Source of the DNA: Lachnospiraceae bacterium
Lineage (GTDB): Bacteria > Bacillota > Clostridia > Lachnospirales > Lachnospiraceae
Length of the DNA: 64,000 nt
Reading direction: 5' to 3'
NCBI GenBank assembly: GCA_016281605.1
Contig: JAEEJA010000059.1
Span: forward strand, 1 to 64,000
Shown: positions 7,942 to 16,030 of the stretch, piece after piece
How the letters are laid out: each line of letters begins with the position of its first letter
Numbering within the stretch: position 1 is the stretch's first letter
Translations under genes and position numbers: made by a program
The notes under the pieces: generated by a model
Database searches by the model: none
Told to the model about the DNA's origin: nothing
The model's input: the letters and a program-made list of their open reading frames with translations, nothing else

Positions 7942-9951
7942 ATGAAAATTTTAAGAAAAACAGGAGCAGTAGCTATTGCTCTTTCTATGGCGGTTACAGG
8001 CCTTACGCCTATTTCAGCAGACGTAGAAGCTAAAAGCGTAAAACTCAGCAGTACCAAGAAAACTATTGAGATAGGTAGTAGTAAAAAGCTTACTCTTAAG
8101 GGCGTAAGTAAATCAGCTGCCAAAAAGATTGAGTGGACTGTATCTAAAAAGAAAATTCTTAAACTTACTGTTAAAAAGAAGAATCCTGCCAAGGTTACTC
8201 TTAAGGCTAAGAGCGTAGGAAATGCAACAGTAAAGGCAAATTACCTTGGTAAGGTATACAAATGTAAGATTACGGTAGTGAATACTGCTGCTACACCGGC
8301 GCCTACAGTGGCGGCTGTAGCTACAACCCCTGCAGTTAAGAGCGCTACCCCGTCGCCTCAGACAACAAAAACTCCTGAGCCGACGCAGGAAGCGACTGTA
8401 ACACCTGTTCCGGTTCAGCTGCCGGCAGGCTTTACACTTAATACCGTAAAGAAAGAAGATCAGGCTCTTGGTCTTGATAGTATCATAAATGCCAGAGATA
8501 TAGGTGGTTATAAGACCATGGATGGCTTTACGGTAAAGCGTGGTAAGCTTCTTAGAACAGCAGCGCTCTACAGTGCCAGTGAAGAGGATTTAAAGACTCT
8601 TAAAGATGATTATAATCTGGGATATGTATTTGATTTCAGATCAGAGGAAATCGATGATATGGAAGGAAAAGAAGATCCTGAAATAGAGGGCGTGGAAAAT
8701 ATCAAGGCTCCGATTGTTTTATATGGATTTGGAAACGGAAATAATCAGCTTGAAAAGATTAATAGTTTTTACAATGAATTTGAAAATACTTATTATATGA
8801 CACTTAAGGATGCTGAAAGCAGAAAGCAGCTTAAGAAGCTTCTTAAAACAGTGGCATTGAACAGAGGTAAAAAATCCGTAGTTTTCCATTGTTCAGCAGG
8901 AAAAGACAGAACAGGTTTAGCTGCGGCTTTACTTCTTGCAATTCTTGGTGTGGATGAAGAAACAATTTATAATGATTTCTTGCTTACAAATGAGTATTAC
9001 TCTGAGGAAGTGAAGGCTAATATTTATAAGGCTGCTATAGAAAGGCTTGAAGCAGCAGGCGTGGAAAATCCGGAAGTTTATGCCGAGCGTGTAGTTGAGA
9101 TTCAGACTACGGTAAGGAAAACAAGCATGGTAAAGGCTTTTGATTACATGAAGCAGCAGAGCGGAAGTGTGGTTGAGTACATTAAAAATAATATTTTGGG
9201 AGATGAAGAGGAGGTTCTTGAAACCGGAAATGCTCAGATCGGTTTTAAGTATATTAAATTGATAAAGCAGTATTACACAGAGAGAGAAGCTACATCTCTT
9301 GAAGGTGCAGTGGATTGGATCGATGAGATACCTGCAGCCAAGACTACAGATCAGCTGATACTTGTTGCAGGTGTTGGCGGTACAAATGCAGATGTAGGAA
9401 TGTATGAAAAGGATGCAAACGGTAAATGGACCGAGATTTTCAAAACATACGGCTTGATAGGAAGAAGCCAGTTCCAGAAGGATAAGAAGGAAGGCGATGG
9501 CGGAACACCTATCGGCACATTTAAATTTACTCATGCCTTCGGTCTTAAGGATGATCCGGGGTGCAGTGCCTTTGAGTATATTAAAGCAGACGATGACATG
9601 TACTGGAACGGTATATCCGGCTGCGAAGACTACAATAAGCCTGTTTTCGGAGTTAAGACTTACACTGTTGACGGAGAAGAGATAGAAATGACCGGAGATA
9701 ACTCCGAGCACATAGTTGATTACGATCCGGGATATAACTATACACTCAATATCGGATATAACGAGGATGGCGTGAAGGATAAGGGTTCTGCGATTTTCAT
9801 GCATTGCTTCCACAATAATCCTTATACCGGTGGATGTGTTGCAATCTCAGAAGATTTTATGAAAACAGTTCTTTGCAAGGTAAAGGCTGACTGTAAGATA
9901 GTTATGAATACTATCGATAATATTAGGGAAACTGAAGATACTGTAGGATAG
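7942..9951 (+). CDS. Secreted Big2-like / tyrosine phosphatase / L,D-transpeptidase fusion
   Basis: A 669-residue exported protein with three parts. After a signal peptide (about 1-30) comes a lysine-rich Ig-like (Big2-type) domain at about 32-112 and a Thr/Pro linker to about 160. Next is a Y_phosphatase3-like domain at about 165-420: NARDIGGY, then HCSAGKDRTG at 316-325 with nucleophile Cys317. The C-terminal part (about 455-665) matches the YkuD L,D-transpeptidase fold: GGTPIGTFKF, then FMHCFHN and YTGGCVAI with the likely catalytic Cys632. L,D-transpeptidases cross-link peptidoglycan 3-3 or attach proteins; the phosphatase may act on phosphotyrosine or phosphoinositides. The ATG at 7942 follows AAGGAGG. 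The last 14 codons belong to the first unit of the 50-bp tandem repeat at 9916. Confidence 0.85.
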   Translation: MKILRKTGAVAIALSMAVTGLTPISADVEAKSVKLSSTKKTIEIGSSKKLTLKGVSKSAAKKIEWTVSKKKILKLTVKKKNPAKVTLKAKSVGNATVKANYLGKVYKCKITVVNTAATPAPTVAAVATTPAVKSATPSPQTTKTPEPTQEATVTPVPVQLPAGFTLNTVKKEDQALGLDSIINARDIGGYKTMDGFTVKRGKLLRTAALYSASEEDLKTLKDDYNLGYVFDFRSEEIDDMEGKEDPEIEGVENIKAPIVLYGFGNGNNQLEKINSFYNEFENTYYMTLKDAESRKQLKKLLKTVALNRGKKSVVFHCSAGKDRTGLAAALLLAILGVDEETIYNDFLLTNEYYSEEVKANIYKAAIERLEAAGVENPEVYAERVVEIQTTVRKTSMVKAFDYMKQQSGSVVEYIKNNILGDEEEVLETGNAQIGFKYIKLIKQYYTEREATSLEGAVDWIDEIPAAKTTDQLILVAGVGGTNADVGMYEKDANGKWTEIFKTYGLIGRSQFQKDKKEGDGGTPIGTFKFTHAFGLKDDPGCSAFEYIKADDDMYWNGISGCEDYNKPVFGVKTYTVDGEEIEMTGDNSEHIVDYDPGYNYTLNIGYNEDGVKDKGSAIFMHCFHNNPYTGGCVAISEDFMKTVLCKVKADCKIVMNTIDNIRETEDTVG

Positions 9952-10090
9952 TAATGTGTACTTCTGATAATATTAAGGAAACTGCTGATACTGTAGGATA
10001 GTAGTGTGTACTTCTGATAATATTAAGGAAACTGCTGATACTGTAGGATAGTAGTGTGTACTTCTGATATTATTAAAGAAACTGCAGATA
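9916..10090 (+). repeat. 50-bp tandem repeat of the gene's 3' end, including its stop codon
   Basis: Three units starting at 9916, 9966 and 10016, plus a partial diverged fourth at 10066. The first unit encodes the end of the phosphatase/transpeptidase protein and its TAG stop; the next units repeat the same text (GATAATATTAAGGAAACTGC and onward) in the intergenic region. The period is not a multiple of three, so units cannot be added in frame. Confidence 0.85.
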
Positions 10091-10127
10091 TGGAATAGAA
10101 AAAAATTATATTTATACCACAAGTATA

Positions 10128-10156
10128 ATGACAAATCTCAAATAATATGTTATAGT
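10128..10156 (+). promoter_or_regulatory. Promoter of a short transcription unit
   Basis: ATGACA at 10128-10133, a 17-nt spacer and TATAGT at 10151-10156. Transcription would start near 10163, just ahead of the small reading frame at 10208 and about 300 nt before the terminator at 10421-10470. Confidence 0.45.
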
Positions 10157-10207
10157 TTCTATGTAATCAAATTTGGCAGTGAATTGCCGGGAAAGGAAAT
10201 GAGAAGC

Positions 10208-10363
10208 ATGTTTTTATCAAGTATTGCTATTTATAAAACAATAGAACATTTTGAACTGACTGTGCTCGATAGCAAACTCGAACAGAGTCTCCTTCTTATA
10301 CCATTTGCATGGGTAAGCGATACTGATGAAAAATGTGTTTTTCTTAGGTCGGATACTTTTTGA
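10208..10363 (+). CDS. Possible small protein (51 residues)
   Basis: No family recognised. The frame reads MFLSSIAIYKTIEHF and ends CVFLRSDTF. AAGGA lies 10-13 nt before the ATG at 10208; an ATG at 10199 is too close to it. The frame sits alone between a plausible promoter (10128-10156) and a good terminator (10421-10470), so this stretch is a complete short transcription unit. It may instead be a small RNA with a chance frame: GGCA/TGCC near 10175-10188 forms a small hairpin ahead of the frame. Composition alone cannot decide between the two. Confidence 0.35.
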   Translation: MFLSSIAIYKTIEHFELTVLDSKLEQSLLLIPFAWVSDTDEKCVFLRSDTF

Positions 10364-10420
10364 TATGCATTTTCTTATGATGCGATAGGTATTTCGACAC
10401 AATACAACACGTTCTTTATA

Positions 10421-10474
10421 GCCGCTTATCTTATGTAAATATGTAAATACGTGAAGGTAGGCGGCTTTTTATGC
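10421..10474 (+). terminator. Terminator of the short unit
   Basis: GCCGCTTATCTT (from 10421) pairs imperfectly with GAAGGTAGGCGGC (10453-10465), followed directly by TTTTT. The stem is about 11 bp with G-T pairs and an AT-rich loop. Confidence 0.65.
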
Positions 10475-10713
10475 TTATTTGTCTTATAGTCACGAAAAAG
10501 AATTATGTCCGCTAAAGTGGACTAGTGATTTTTATGATCAATAAATAAACCCAACTTTTTATATAACTTAGTCGTAGAAATCTCCTATAGATTTTCGGAG
10601 ATAAGCTATTTTACAACAGTGAAGCGACTTTTGAATTATTCGCACAGGTGGTGGAAAAGGTATACACGATAGTCTTAGAAACTATTGCTGAAAGGCTTGA
10701 GGGTTCTCTCCCC

Positions 10714-11406
10714 GCTGCAAATCTTGGCGGACCAGTATTTTTCGCGATTTTAGTCAAAAGTTCTGGCTGTGAGGCGGAAATCAAAGCTTCCGAACCATCC
10801 CTTTTGAAAAAATCTGCGATTTAGGATGGTCCACTCCCTGCTGCAAATCTTGGCGGACCAGTATTTTTCGCGATTTTAGTCAAAAGTTCTGGCTGTGAGG
10901 CGGAAATTAAAGCTTCCGAACCATCCTTTTTGAGAGAATCTGCAATTTAGGATGGTCCACTCCCGCCTGCAGTTACATCCTAACCATCCCTTTTGAGGTT
11001 TTCGTCAATTTAGGATGGTTCACTCCCTGCTGCAAACCTCGGCGGACCAGTATTTTTTACGGTTTTAGTCAAAAGTTCTGGCTGTGAGGCGGAAATCAAA
11101 GCTTCCGAACCATCCCTTTTGAGAGAATCTTCGATTTAGGATGGTTCTCTCCCCGCTGCAAATCTTGGCGGACCAGTATTTTTCGCGATTTTAGTCAAAA
11201 GTTCTGGCTGTGAGGCGGAAATTAAAGCTTCCGAACCATCCCTTTTGAAAAAATCTGCGATTTAGGATGGTCCACTCCCTGCTGCAAATCTTGGCGGACC
11301 AGTATTTTTCGCGATTTTAGTCAAAAGTTCTGGCTGTGAGGTGGAAATCAAAGCTTCCGAACCATCCCTTTCGAGAGAATCTACGATTTTGGATGGTCCT
11401 CTCCAA
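10714..11406. repeat. Array of 126-bp tandem repeats
   Basis: Five full units start at 10714, 10840, 11029, 11155 and 11281; one shortened unit of about 64 bp starts at 10965. The spacing is exactly 126 bp between neighbouring full units. Each unit contains GGACCAG/CTGGCT, CGGAA/TTCCG and ACCATCC/GGATGGT inverted repeats, so its RNA would fold into a chain of hairpins. Units 1-2 and 5-6 share junction variants (TTCTCTCCCC, then TCCACTCCC), which points to duplication of a dimer. On the minus strand the unit is 42 codons, but all except one copy carry an in-phase TAA. The flank 10471-10713 has no gene or clear signal apart from a short TCTCC/GGAGA hairpin. Confidence 0.9.
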
Positions 11407-11470
11407 AAAAAGGTTTTCTCACATCCCTCCGAATAAAACTTCATATTCTGTAGCAAAACCTTGATATTTG

Positions 11471-11479
11471 TGTTATAAT
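11471..11479 (+). promoter_or_regulatory. Extended -10 promoter for the Cys-rich protein gene
   Basis: TGT followed by TATAAT (11474-11479) forms an extended -10 element; no convincing -35 lies 17 nt upstream. The leader to the ATG at 11596 would be about 110 nt. Confidence 0.45.
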
Positions 11480-11595
11480 GCAATCAAGTAATATTCCGAC
11501 GAGTAAGATTAATGATGGGCAAGATATCACCGATTATAGTTGGAACGGAATCAATAAAAGACAATTGTAAATTGTGACAGAAGAGGAGGGAGTAT

Positions 11596-11805
11596 ATGTT
11601 ACTGGCAAATATAAAAACATCTAAAAAATGTGCCTTTTGTAAATACTGGTATGATCCTACAAATAATGCCATACAGCCAAGTAATCCTAAGTTAAATCTT
11701 TGGAAATACGATGGAAATGTAAAAAATAAGTGCTTAAAAACAAATTTAAAAAAACCAGCTCATTCCACGTGTCCTAAGTATGAGTGTAAGCTTGACATTA
11801 TGTAA
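11596..11805 (+). CDS. Small cysteine-rich protein (69 residues)
   Basis: Function unknown. It has five Cys residues: CAFC near residues 12-15, KCL near 46, and CPKYEC near 59-64. The pattern CxxC...C...CxxxxC suggests a small metal-binding (zinc-ribbon or knuckle) fold. There is no signal peptide or membrane segment. A strong ribosome site (GAGGAGGGAG) precedes the ATG. It lies directly upstream of the lipoprotein amidase, with 69 nt between its stop and that gene's chosen start, so the two may be cotranscribed. The motif KYWYDPTNNAI has the look of a conserved family rather than a chance frame, but I cannot name it. Confidence 0.7.
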   Translation: MLLANIKTSKKCAFCKYWYDPTNNAIQPSNPKLNLWKYDGNVKNKCLKTNLKKPAHSTCPKYECKLDIM

Positions 11806-11874
11806 ATGTTAATAAAAATTTCGGTTTTGAAAATCCAAAAAACGCATAAATTATTTATAAAAATGGGAACAAAA

Positions 11875-12984
11875 ATGAAAAATAAGGTTAAAAAAACTAG
11901 TGTTGCATTATGTTTGATTTTCTGTATGATTTTGACTTTGAGTGCCTGTAGTAATTTGAAAACAACAAGCAAAAAACATGCATCAGAAAAAGTAGCAGAT
12001 GCAGATGATAAGGCTGAAGATAAAAATGATAATAAATACGTAGCGACGGCAATCGATGATAATAACAATCACGATACTGATCAGGTGAAGAGCCAAGATA
12101 GTAATAATCAGGAAAATGCTCAGATAAATAGTCAAGATAATAAAAAAGACAATAAAAATGATAATAAAAATTTGGATGAAAATAATCTGAATAATAATAT
12201 AAATTCTGAAAAAAAATCATCGGATTCTGCAGAAGATAAAGAAGGTAAATCGAAGGATGAATCACAATTAGGTGATGGAGATAAATCTGAAAAAAAACAT
12301 AATAATACTTCATCACATGTTCTTCCGCCGGTTTCGGATGTAAAACGAATGGTTGTCTGTATAGATCCGGGACACTCAGGTGTTGTTGCAAGCGGTACAG
12401 AGCCCATAGGTCCGGGCTCGAGCGAAGAAAAGCTTAAGGATACTTCAGGTACTTCAGGTTGTGTGACAAAAATTCCTGAGTATAAGCTCACGCTTGCTTT
12501 ATCCAAAAAGCTAAAAAATCTCCTTGAAGAAGATGGAAATTACATGGTTATTATGACCAGAACCGACCACAAGGATCCGCTTAGCTGTAAGGAAAGGGCA
12601 AGCATAGCTAATAAAGCTGATGCAGATATATTTGTCCGAATTCATGCAGATGGGATTGATTCTCAGGATGTGAATGGGGTTTCGGCACATTATCCGACAA
12701 AGAATAATCCCTATGTTTCAAAGTACTCAGAAAAGTCACGTGTACTATCGGAATTTTTGCTTGAATCCATGTGTCATGAGACGAAAGCGACGTCGAGAGG
12801 CCTCTTTGGAAGAGATGATTTATCGGGGTCTAACTGGGCAAAAATGCCTGTATCTCTGATTGAAGTTGGATTCATGTCAAATCCTCAGGAGGATAAGCTT
12901 TTAGCAGATGAAAAATATCGTAATAAGATTGCACAGGGACTTTTTAAAGGAATAGAAAAATATCGCAAAAAATATGATAAATAG
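11875..12984 (+). CDS. Lipoprotein N-acetylmuramoyl-L-alanine amidase (Amidase_3)
   Basis: It cleaves the bond between N-acetylmuramic acid and the stem peptide in peptidoglycan. The N-terminus is a lipoprotein signal with lipobox LSAC (Cys25), followed by about 125 residues of Asp/Asn/Lys/Ser-rich linker that should span the wall. The catalytic domain occupies about 155-369: DPGHSG with zinc ligand His167, a Glu in the following IPEYK region, VRIHADG with the second zinc His, and SLIEVGFMSN with the catalytic Glu. This is the full zinc amidase set. The start is uncertain: the ATG at 11875 gives a normal lipoprotein signal; the ATG at 11863 is four codons earlier. Neither has a strong ribosome site. 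The next small gene follows after 22 nt. Confidence 0.9.
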   Translation: MKNKVKKTSVALCLIFCMILTLSACSNLKTTSKKHASEKVADADDKAEDKNDNKYVATAIDDNNNHDTDQVKSQDSNNQENAQINSQDNKKDNKNDNKNLDENNLNNNINSEKKSSDSAEDKEGKSKDESQLGDGDKSEKKHNNTSSHVLPPVSDVKRMVVCIDPGHSGVVASGTEPIGPGSSEEKLKDTSGTSGCVTKIPEYKLTLALSKKLKNLLEEDGNYMVIMTRTDHKDPLSCKERASIANKADADIFVRIHADGIDSQDVNGVSAHYPTKNNPYVSKYSEKSRVLSEFLLESMCHETKATSRGLFGRDDLSGSNWAKMPVSLIEVGFMSNPQEDKLLADEKYRNKIAQGLFKGIEKYRKKYDK

Positions 12985-13006
12985 CTTTGGAATGGAGGTA
13001 TAAACA

Positions 13007-13240
13007 ATGAAGAAAAAGGTAATTGAAAAAGTGATAAATAAAAGCGGTTTAAAGAAAAAAATAGCGAAGTTTATCGGATATGCATTTTTTATAATTATTA
13101 TGCAACCGATTATTTTCTTTGCAACATTTAAGCTAATATCTAAGGTGGCTGATAAGGTTTCGTATAAATCATTAATAAAGAAGCCAACTGTACAGCATTT
13201 TGATTATGATGAGTATGAAGATGAAGATGATAGTTTTTGA
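13007..13240 (+). CDS. Small membrane protein (77 residues)
   Basis: Not recognised. It has a basic N-terminus (about 1-20), one or two hydrophobic helices (about 22-52, IGYAFFIIIMQPIIFFATF) and a strongly acidic tail (DYDEYEDEDD) that should lie in the cytoplasm. A good ribosome site (GGAGG) lies 9 nt before the ATG. It sits between the amidase and the GTPase, all on one strand with short gaps, so the three may form one transcript. The 84-nt gap after it contains a fragment of the 51-141 repeat (CAAGCGAGTCTT). Confidence 0.65.
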   Translation: MKKKVIEKVINKSGLKKKIAKFIGYAFFIIIMQPIIFFATFKLISKVADKVSYKSLIKKPTVQHFDYDEYEDEDDSF

Positions 13241-13324
13241 CTCGGTCGATGAAATCCCTCACATCTGGGCAAAAGTGCAGGTTGAGAAATTGACAAGCGA
13301 GTCTTAAATAATTGGAGGTAAAAA

Positions 13325-14623
13325 ATGCTAAATCCATTGGATAAATCAAAGATTGGTATGCTTGGAAAACTTAAGGATGTTTATCAGGATGATAATCCGC
13401 TGAAGGTTTTCGTTGATAAATTAACTGAGGAGATAAAGGATATGGGGCATGTAAATCTTATAATAGCCGGAAAGACAGGTACCGGAAAGAGTACTCTTAT
13501 TAATGCTGCATTTCGTGAGGATATAGCTAAAACCGGTATGGGTAAGCCTGTTACAGATACAGATGATGTAAGGTGGTATGAGAAGGAAGGTTATCCGCTG
13601 AGGCTTTATGATACCATAGGTCTTGAACTCGATGAAGCGAAGAGAAAGCAGGCATTGGATATCATACTTAAGACTATTAAAGATGCTAGAAACAGTGGCG
13701 ATCCCGATAAATTCATACATGCCATGTGGTACTGTGTGGCCAGTGATACGGACAGACTTGAAGAGTACGAAGCTGATTACATTAATAGTATTGCTCAAAA
13801 TGAAGTGCCGGTGGTGCTTGTTGTCACCAAGTCATACAGAAAGAAGCATGCTGAAAGATTCTTGCAAAAAATAAAGGAGAGTTACCCGGACCTTAGGATA
13901 GAGCGGTCGGTTGTGGTGCTTTCTATGGATGAGGATGAAGAGGACTGTGATGAGGGTGTAGAGCCGAAGAAGGCATTTGGTGTAGATACTCTGTGCGAGA
14001 TGACTGCTGAAATTGTGCCTGAGGCTGCTCAGAAGGCGTGGTGTAACGCTCAGAAGGCTTCGCTGGAATTAAAGGTTAAAAAGGCCCGGGCTATCGTTAT
14101 TTCAACCGCTGTTACAACGTTCGGAGAAGGCTTTGTGCCTGTCCCTATGGCAGATGCAACTATGATGATTCCGACTCAGTTGGCAATGCTTGCAGGCGTG
14201 ACAGCAGTATTTGGTATAAATGTGTCGAAGAGCTTGTTGAAGTCAATTGTAACTTCGATGATTGGCGTTGCTGGCGCTACATTTACCGGAAGAACTATAG
14301 CAGCGAATCTTCTTAAATTGATTCCAATTGGAGGTACTGTAGTAGGAGGAACCATAAGTGGTGCAACGGCGGCTGTTATAACTATTGCTTTAGGCCAGGC
14401 TTACATAAAAGTTATGAAGATGATTGCACAGGGTGAGATGTCCGAAAAGAGCCTTGCAGGCAAGGAAGTTCAGGAGCAGCTAAATAAGATTATACAGAAA
14501 GAATTAAAGGAAGGCTTTAAGAAGGAGAATTTAAAAAATCTTATCAATATGCTTAAGAATGTTGAAGAGAAGAATTCTAACCATTCACATGATATAGAAA
14601 GCGATAATAAAAATGAAAAATGA
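13325..14623 (+). CDS. GTPase with C-terminal DUF697-like membrane-associated domain
   Basis: A 432-residue P-loop GTPase of the HSR1/Era-like group. The P-loop GKTGTGKST starts at residue 49; switch/G3 region is DTIGLE near 99-104; the G4 position is TKSYRKK instead of the usual NKxD, so guanine specificity may be relaxed. From about 255 onward come small-residue-rich hydrophobic helices (AMLAGVTAVFGI, GGTVVGGTISGATAAV) as in DUF697/YcjF proteins. A good GGAGG site precedes the ATG. Its last codons overlap the start of ybaK by 11 nt, indicating cotranscription. Role unknown; proteins of this kind are linked to envelope or stress functions. Confidence 0.8.
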   Translation: MLNPLDKSKIGMLGKLKDVYQDDNPLKVFVDKLTEEIKDMGHVNLIIAGKTGTGKSTLINAAFREDIAKTGMGKPVTDTDDVRWYEKEGYPLRLYDTIGLELDEAKRKQALDIILKTIKDARNSGDPDKFIHAMWYCVASDTDRLEEYEADYINSIAQNEVPVVLVVTKSYRKKHAERFLQKIKESYPDLRIERSVVVLSMDEDEEDCDEGVEPKKAFGVDTLCEMTAEIVPEAAQKAWCNAQKASLELKVKKARAIVISTAVTTFGEGFVPVPMADATMMIPTQLAMLAGVTAVFGINVSKSLLKSIVTSMIGVAGATFTGRTIAANLLKLIPIGGTVVGGTISGATAAVITIALGQAYIKVMKMIAQGEMSEKSLAGKEVQEQLNKIIQKELKEGFKKENLKNLINMLKNVEEKNSNHSHDIESDNKNEK

Positions 14624-15089
14624 TAAAACCAATGTAATGAGGATTCTGGACAGTAAAAAGATAGTCTACAAGAGTCACACCTACGAGCCGGATGCGACCA
14701 TGAGTGGCGAGGAGATAGCGGGAATCCTGGGTGAAAAGCCTGAAAATGTTTTTAAGACCCTTGTTACACAAGGAAAAACAAAGCAGTACTATGTATTTGT
14801 AATTCCTGTTAAGGATGAGCTTGATCTTAAAAAGGCTGCAAAAGCCTGTGGCGAAAAGTCAATAAACATGATAAAGCAAAAGGAACTTTTGCCACTTACC
14901 GGCTACGTACATGGAGGATGTTCACCCATAGGCATGAAAAAACAGTTTCCTACATTTATACATGAAACTGCCCAAAACATCGAAAAAATATTTGTAAGTG
15001 CAGGTAAGGTAGGATTTCAAATCGAGCTTAGTGTCAAGGACTTGGTAAGTGTGGTGAGATCTGAGTTTGCAGATGTGGTTTGTGAGTGA
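14613..15089 (+). CDS. ybaK: Cys-tRNA(Pro)/Cys-tRNA(Cys) deacylase YbaK
   Basis: A trans-editing enzyme that hydrolyses mischarged Cys-tRNA(Pro). The 158 residues cover the whole YbaK/ProX fold: an N-terminal YEPDATMSGEEIAGILG block, VFKTLV, the conserved Lys-containing stretch FVIPVKDELDLKKAAKA, then GYVHGGCSPIG and the final VSAGKVGFQIELSVKDL. The length is normal for the family. It starts within the last codons of the GTPase gene. A 'SPIG' loop and central glycine motif of the active site are present. Confidence 0.9.
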   Translation: MKNDKTNVMRILDSKKIVYKSHTYEPDATMSGEEIAGILGEKPENVFKTLVTQGKTKQYYVFVIPVKDELDLKKAAKACGEKSINMIKQKELLPLTGYVHGGCSPIGMKKQFPTFIHETAQNIEKIFVSAGKVGFQIELSVKDLVSVVRSEFADVVCE

Positions 15090-15096
15090 TATTGAC

Positions 15097-15180
15097 TTTT
15101 GTGGCAGACGATTATCACACAAAAACAGTTGCAAATATGCTTTAGGAATATATAAAGGAATTAGACGAATATTGTCTGGT
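15097..15180 (+). pseudogene. Remnant of a second copy of the degenerate sensor gene
   Basis: Positions 15097-15141 are identical to 17611-17655, and 15151-15180 match 17881-17910 at 28 of 30 bases. The 225 bp between these segments in the intact gene are replaced by nine bases. The remnant is therefore the collapsed 3' end of a former paralogue of the gene at 16790-17950, placed just before the kinase-like gene at 15272. Confidence 0.9.
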
Positions 15181-15271
15181 AAATGTCAGAATAAATAAAG
15201 TAATCTGTTTCTAAGTCTACGAAAGGAACAATAGAGAATATTGCGGATGGGATGAAGGAGTAGAGCAGGAA

Positions 15272-15982
15272 ATGACTGGAATAACTATACTAAATATTAT
15301 CCTTGTTTTAGTCGCGACGTTAGTAATGGTGATTGTGATTATAAAGGAAAGAAAAACCTCTAAGGCGCTTTCTGCGCTTATGAAAAAACAGGATGAAAAA
15401 GAAAAAATGTACTACGGAGACTCGTGGTCCGTGGAAAATCAGGCACGTATAGTTCATGAACTTGAGAAAAGACGAAGAATATTTGCCTATCATATAGAAA
15501 ATCCCGATCGAAAAATATCAGAACTGGTGATAGAATATGAGTCAAATAAAGCCGAATCCATGGAGGTTGAATTTATAAATAATTCTACTCTGGATGGACT
15601 TGAATATCTTGATTCTGTTTCAAATTGGGCTGTTAACAAGAAGAATCATCATTTATTGCATGATATACTTGGGTTTTGTTTGAATCTTCTTGATAATGCA
15701 ATTGAGGGTGCTGCGAATTCTAAAGATGAAAAAAAGGTTTTCTTTTATGTTGATAAGTGTGAAAAAGGCATGATATTCACAGTCGAGAATACTATTTCAA
15801 ATGATAAAGAGTTTAAACCCAATTTTTCGGATATGAAATCAACCAAGGATAATATTATTATTCATGGTCATGGTTCAGGAATTATAAATGATATTATTAA
15901 GAATTATGGTGGAACTATAGTTGAGAATTCATTGAATAAAAACACTGTGAAATTTTCAATAATAATAGATTTTTATGCATAA
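15272..15982 (+). CDS. Agr-like GHKL histidine kinase lacking the multi-helix sensor
   Basis: A 236-residue protein with a single N-terminal membrane helix (about 4-24) and a C-terminal GHKL ATPase domain (about 120-235). The ATP-binding N box is intact (LNLLDNAIEGA, Asn138 and Asn142), and a glycine-rich box is present (HGHGSGIINDIIKNYGG). Normal AgrC-type kinases have six or seven membrane helices; here the sensor part is missing. The phospho-acceptor is unclear; a His at about 74 (AYHIEN) is a candidate. It is followed after 48 nt by a LytTR response regulator. The region before the ATG has no strong ribosome site (GATGAAGGAG lies about 15 nt upstream). It may function as the cytosolic kinase half for the multi-helix protein at 16790. 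Confidence 0.75.
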   Translation: MTGITILNIILVLVATLVMVIVIIKERKTSKALSALMKKQDEKEKMYYGDSWSVENQARIVHELEKRRRIFAYHIENPDRKISELVIEYESNKAESMEVEFINNSTLDGLEYLDSVSNWAVNKKNHHLLHDILGFCLNLLDNAIEGAANSKDEKKVFFYVDKCEKGMIFTVENTISNDKEFKPNFSDMKSTKDNIIIHGHGSGIINDIIKNYGGTIVENSLNKNTVKFSIIIDFYA

Positions 15983-16030
15983 ATTCAAGAAAAAATAAGT
16001 ATATAGTTTGATTAACTAAAGGAGATATAT

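Noticed and set aside
8929..9813. A 294-codon frame on the minus strand
   Set aside because: It lies wholly inside the phosphatase/transpeptidase gene, has a Cys/Ile/His-rich composition typical of antisense frames and no ribosome site.
10714..11406. The repeat array as a CRISPR
   Set aside because: The units are contiguous 126-bp copies without unique spacers and no cas gene is present.
11262..11483. A 73-codon minus-strand frame reading through the last 126-bp repeat unit
   Set aside because: It has no ribosome site, depends on one unit lacking the stop found in the others, and is explained by the repeat. It is kept only as a possibility within the repeat finding.
11897..12391. A 164-codon minus-strand frame rich in Tyr and His
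   Set aside because: It is antisense to the Asp/Asn/Lys linker of the amidase; the odd composition follows from that linker.
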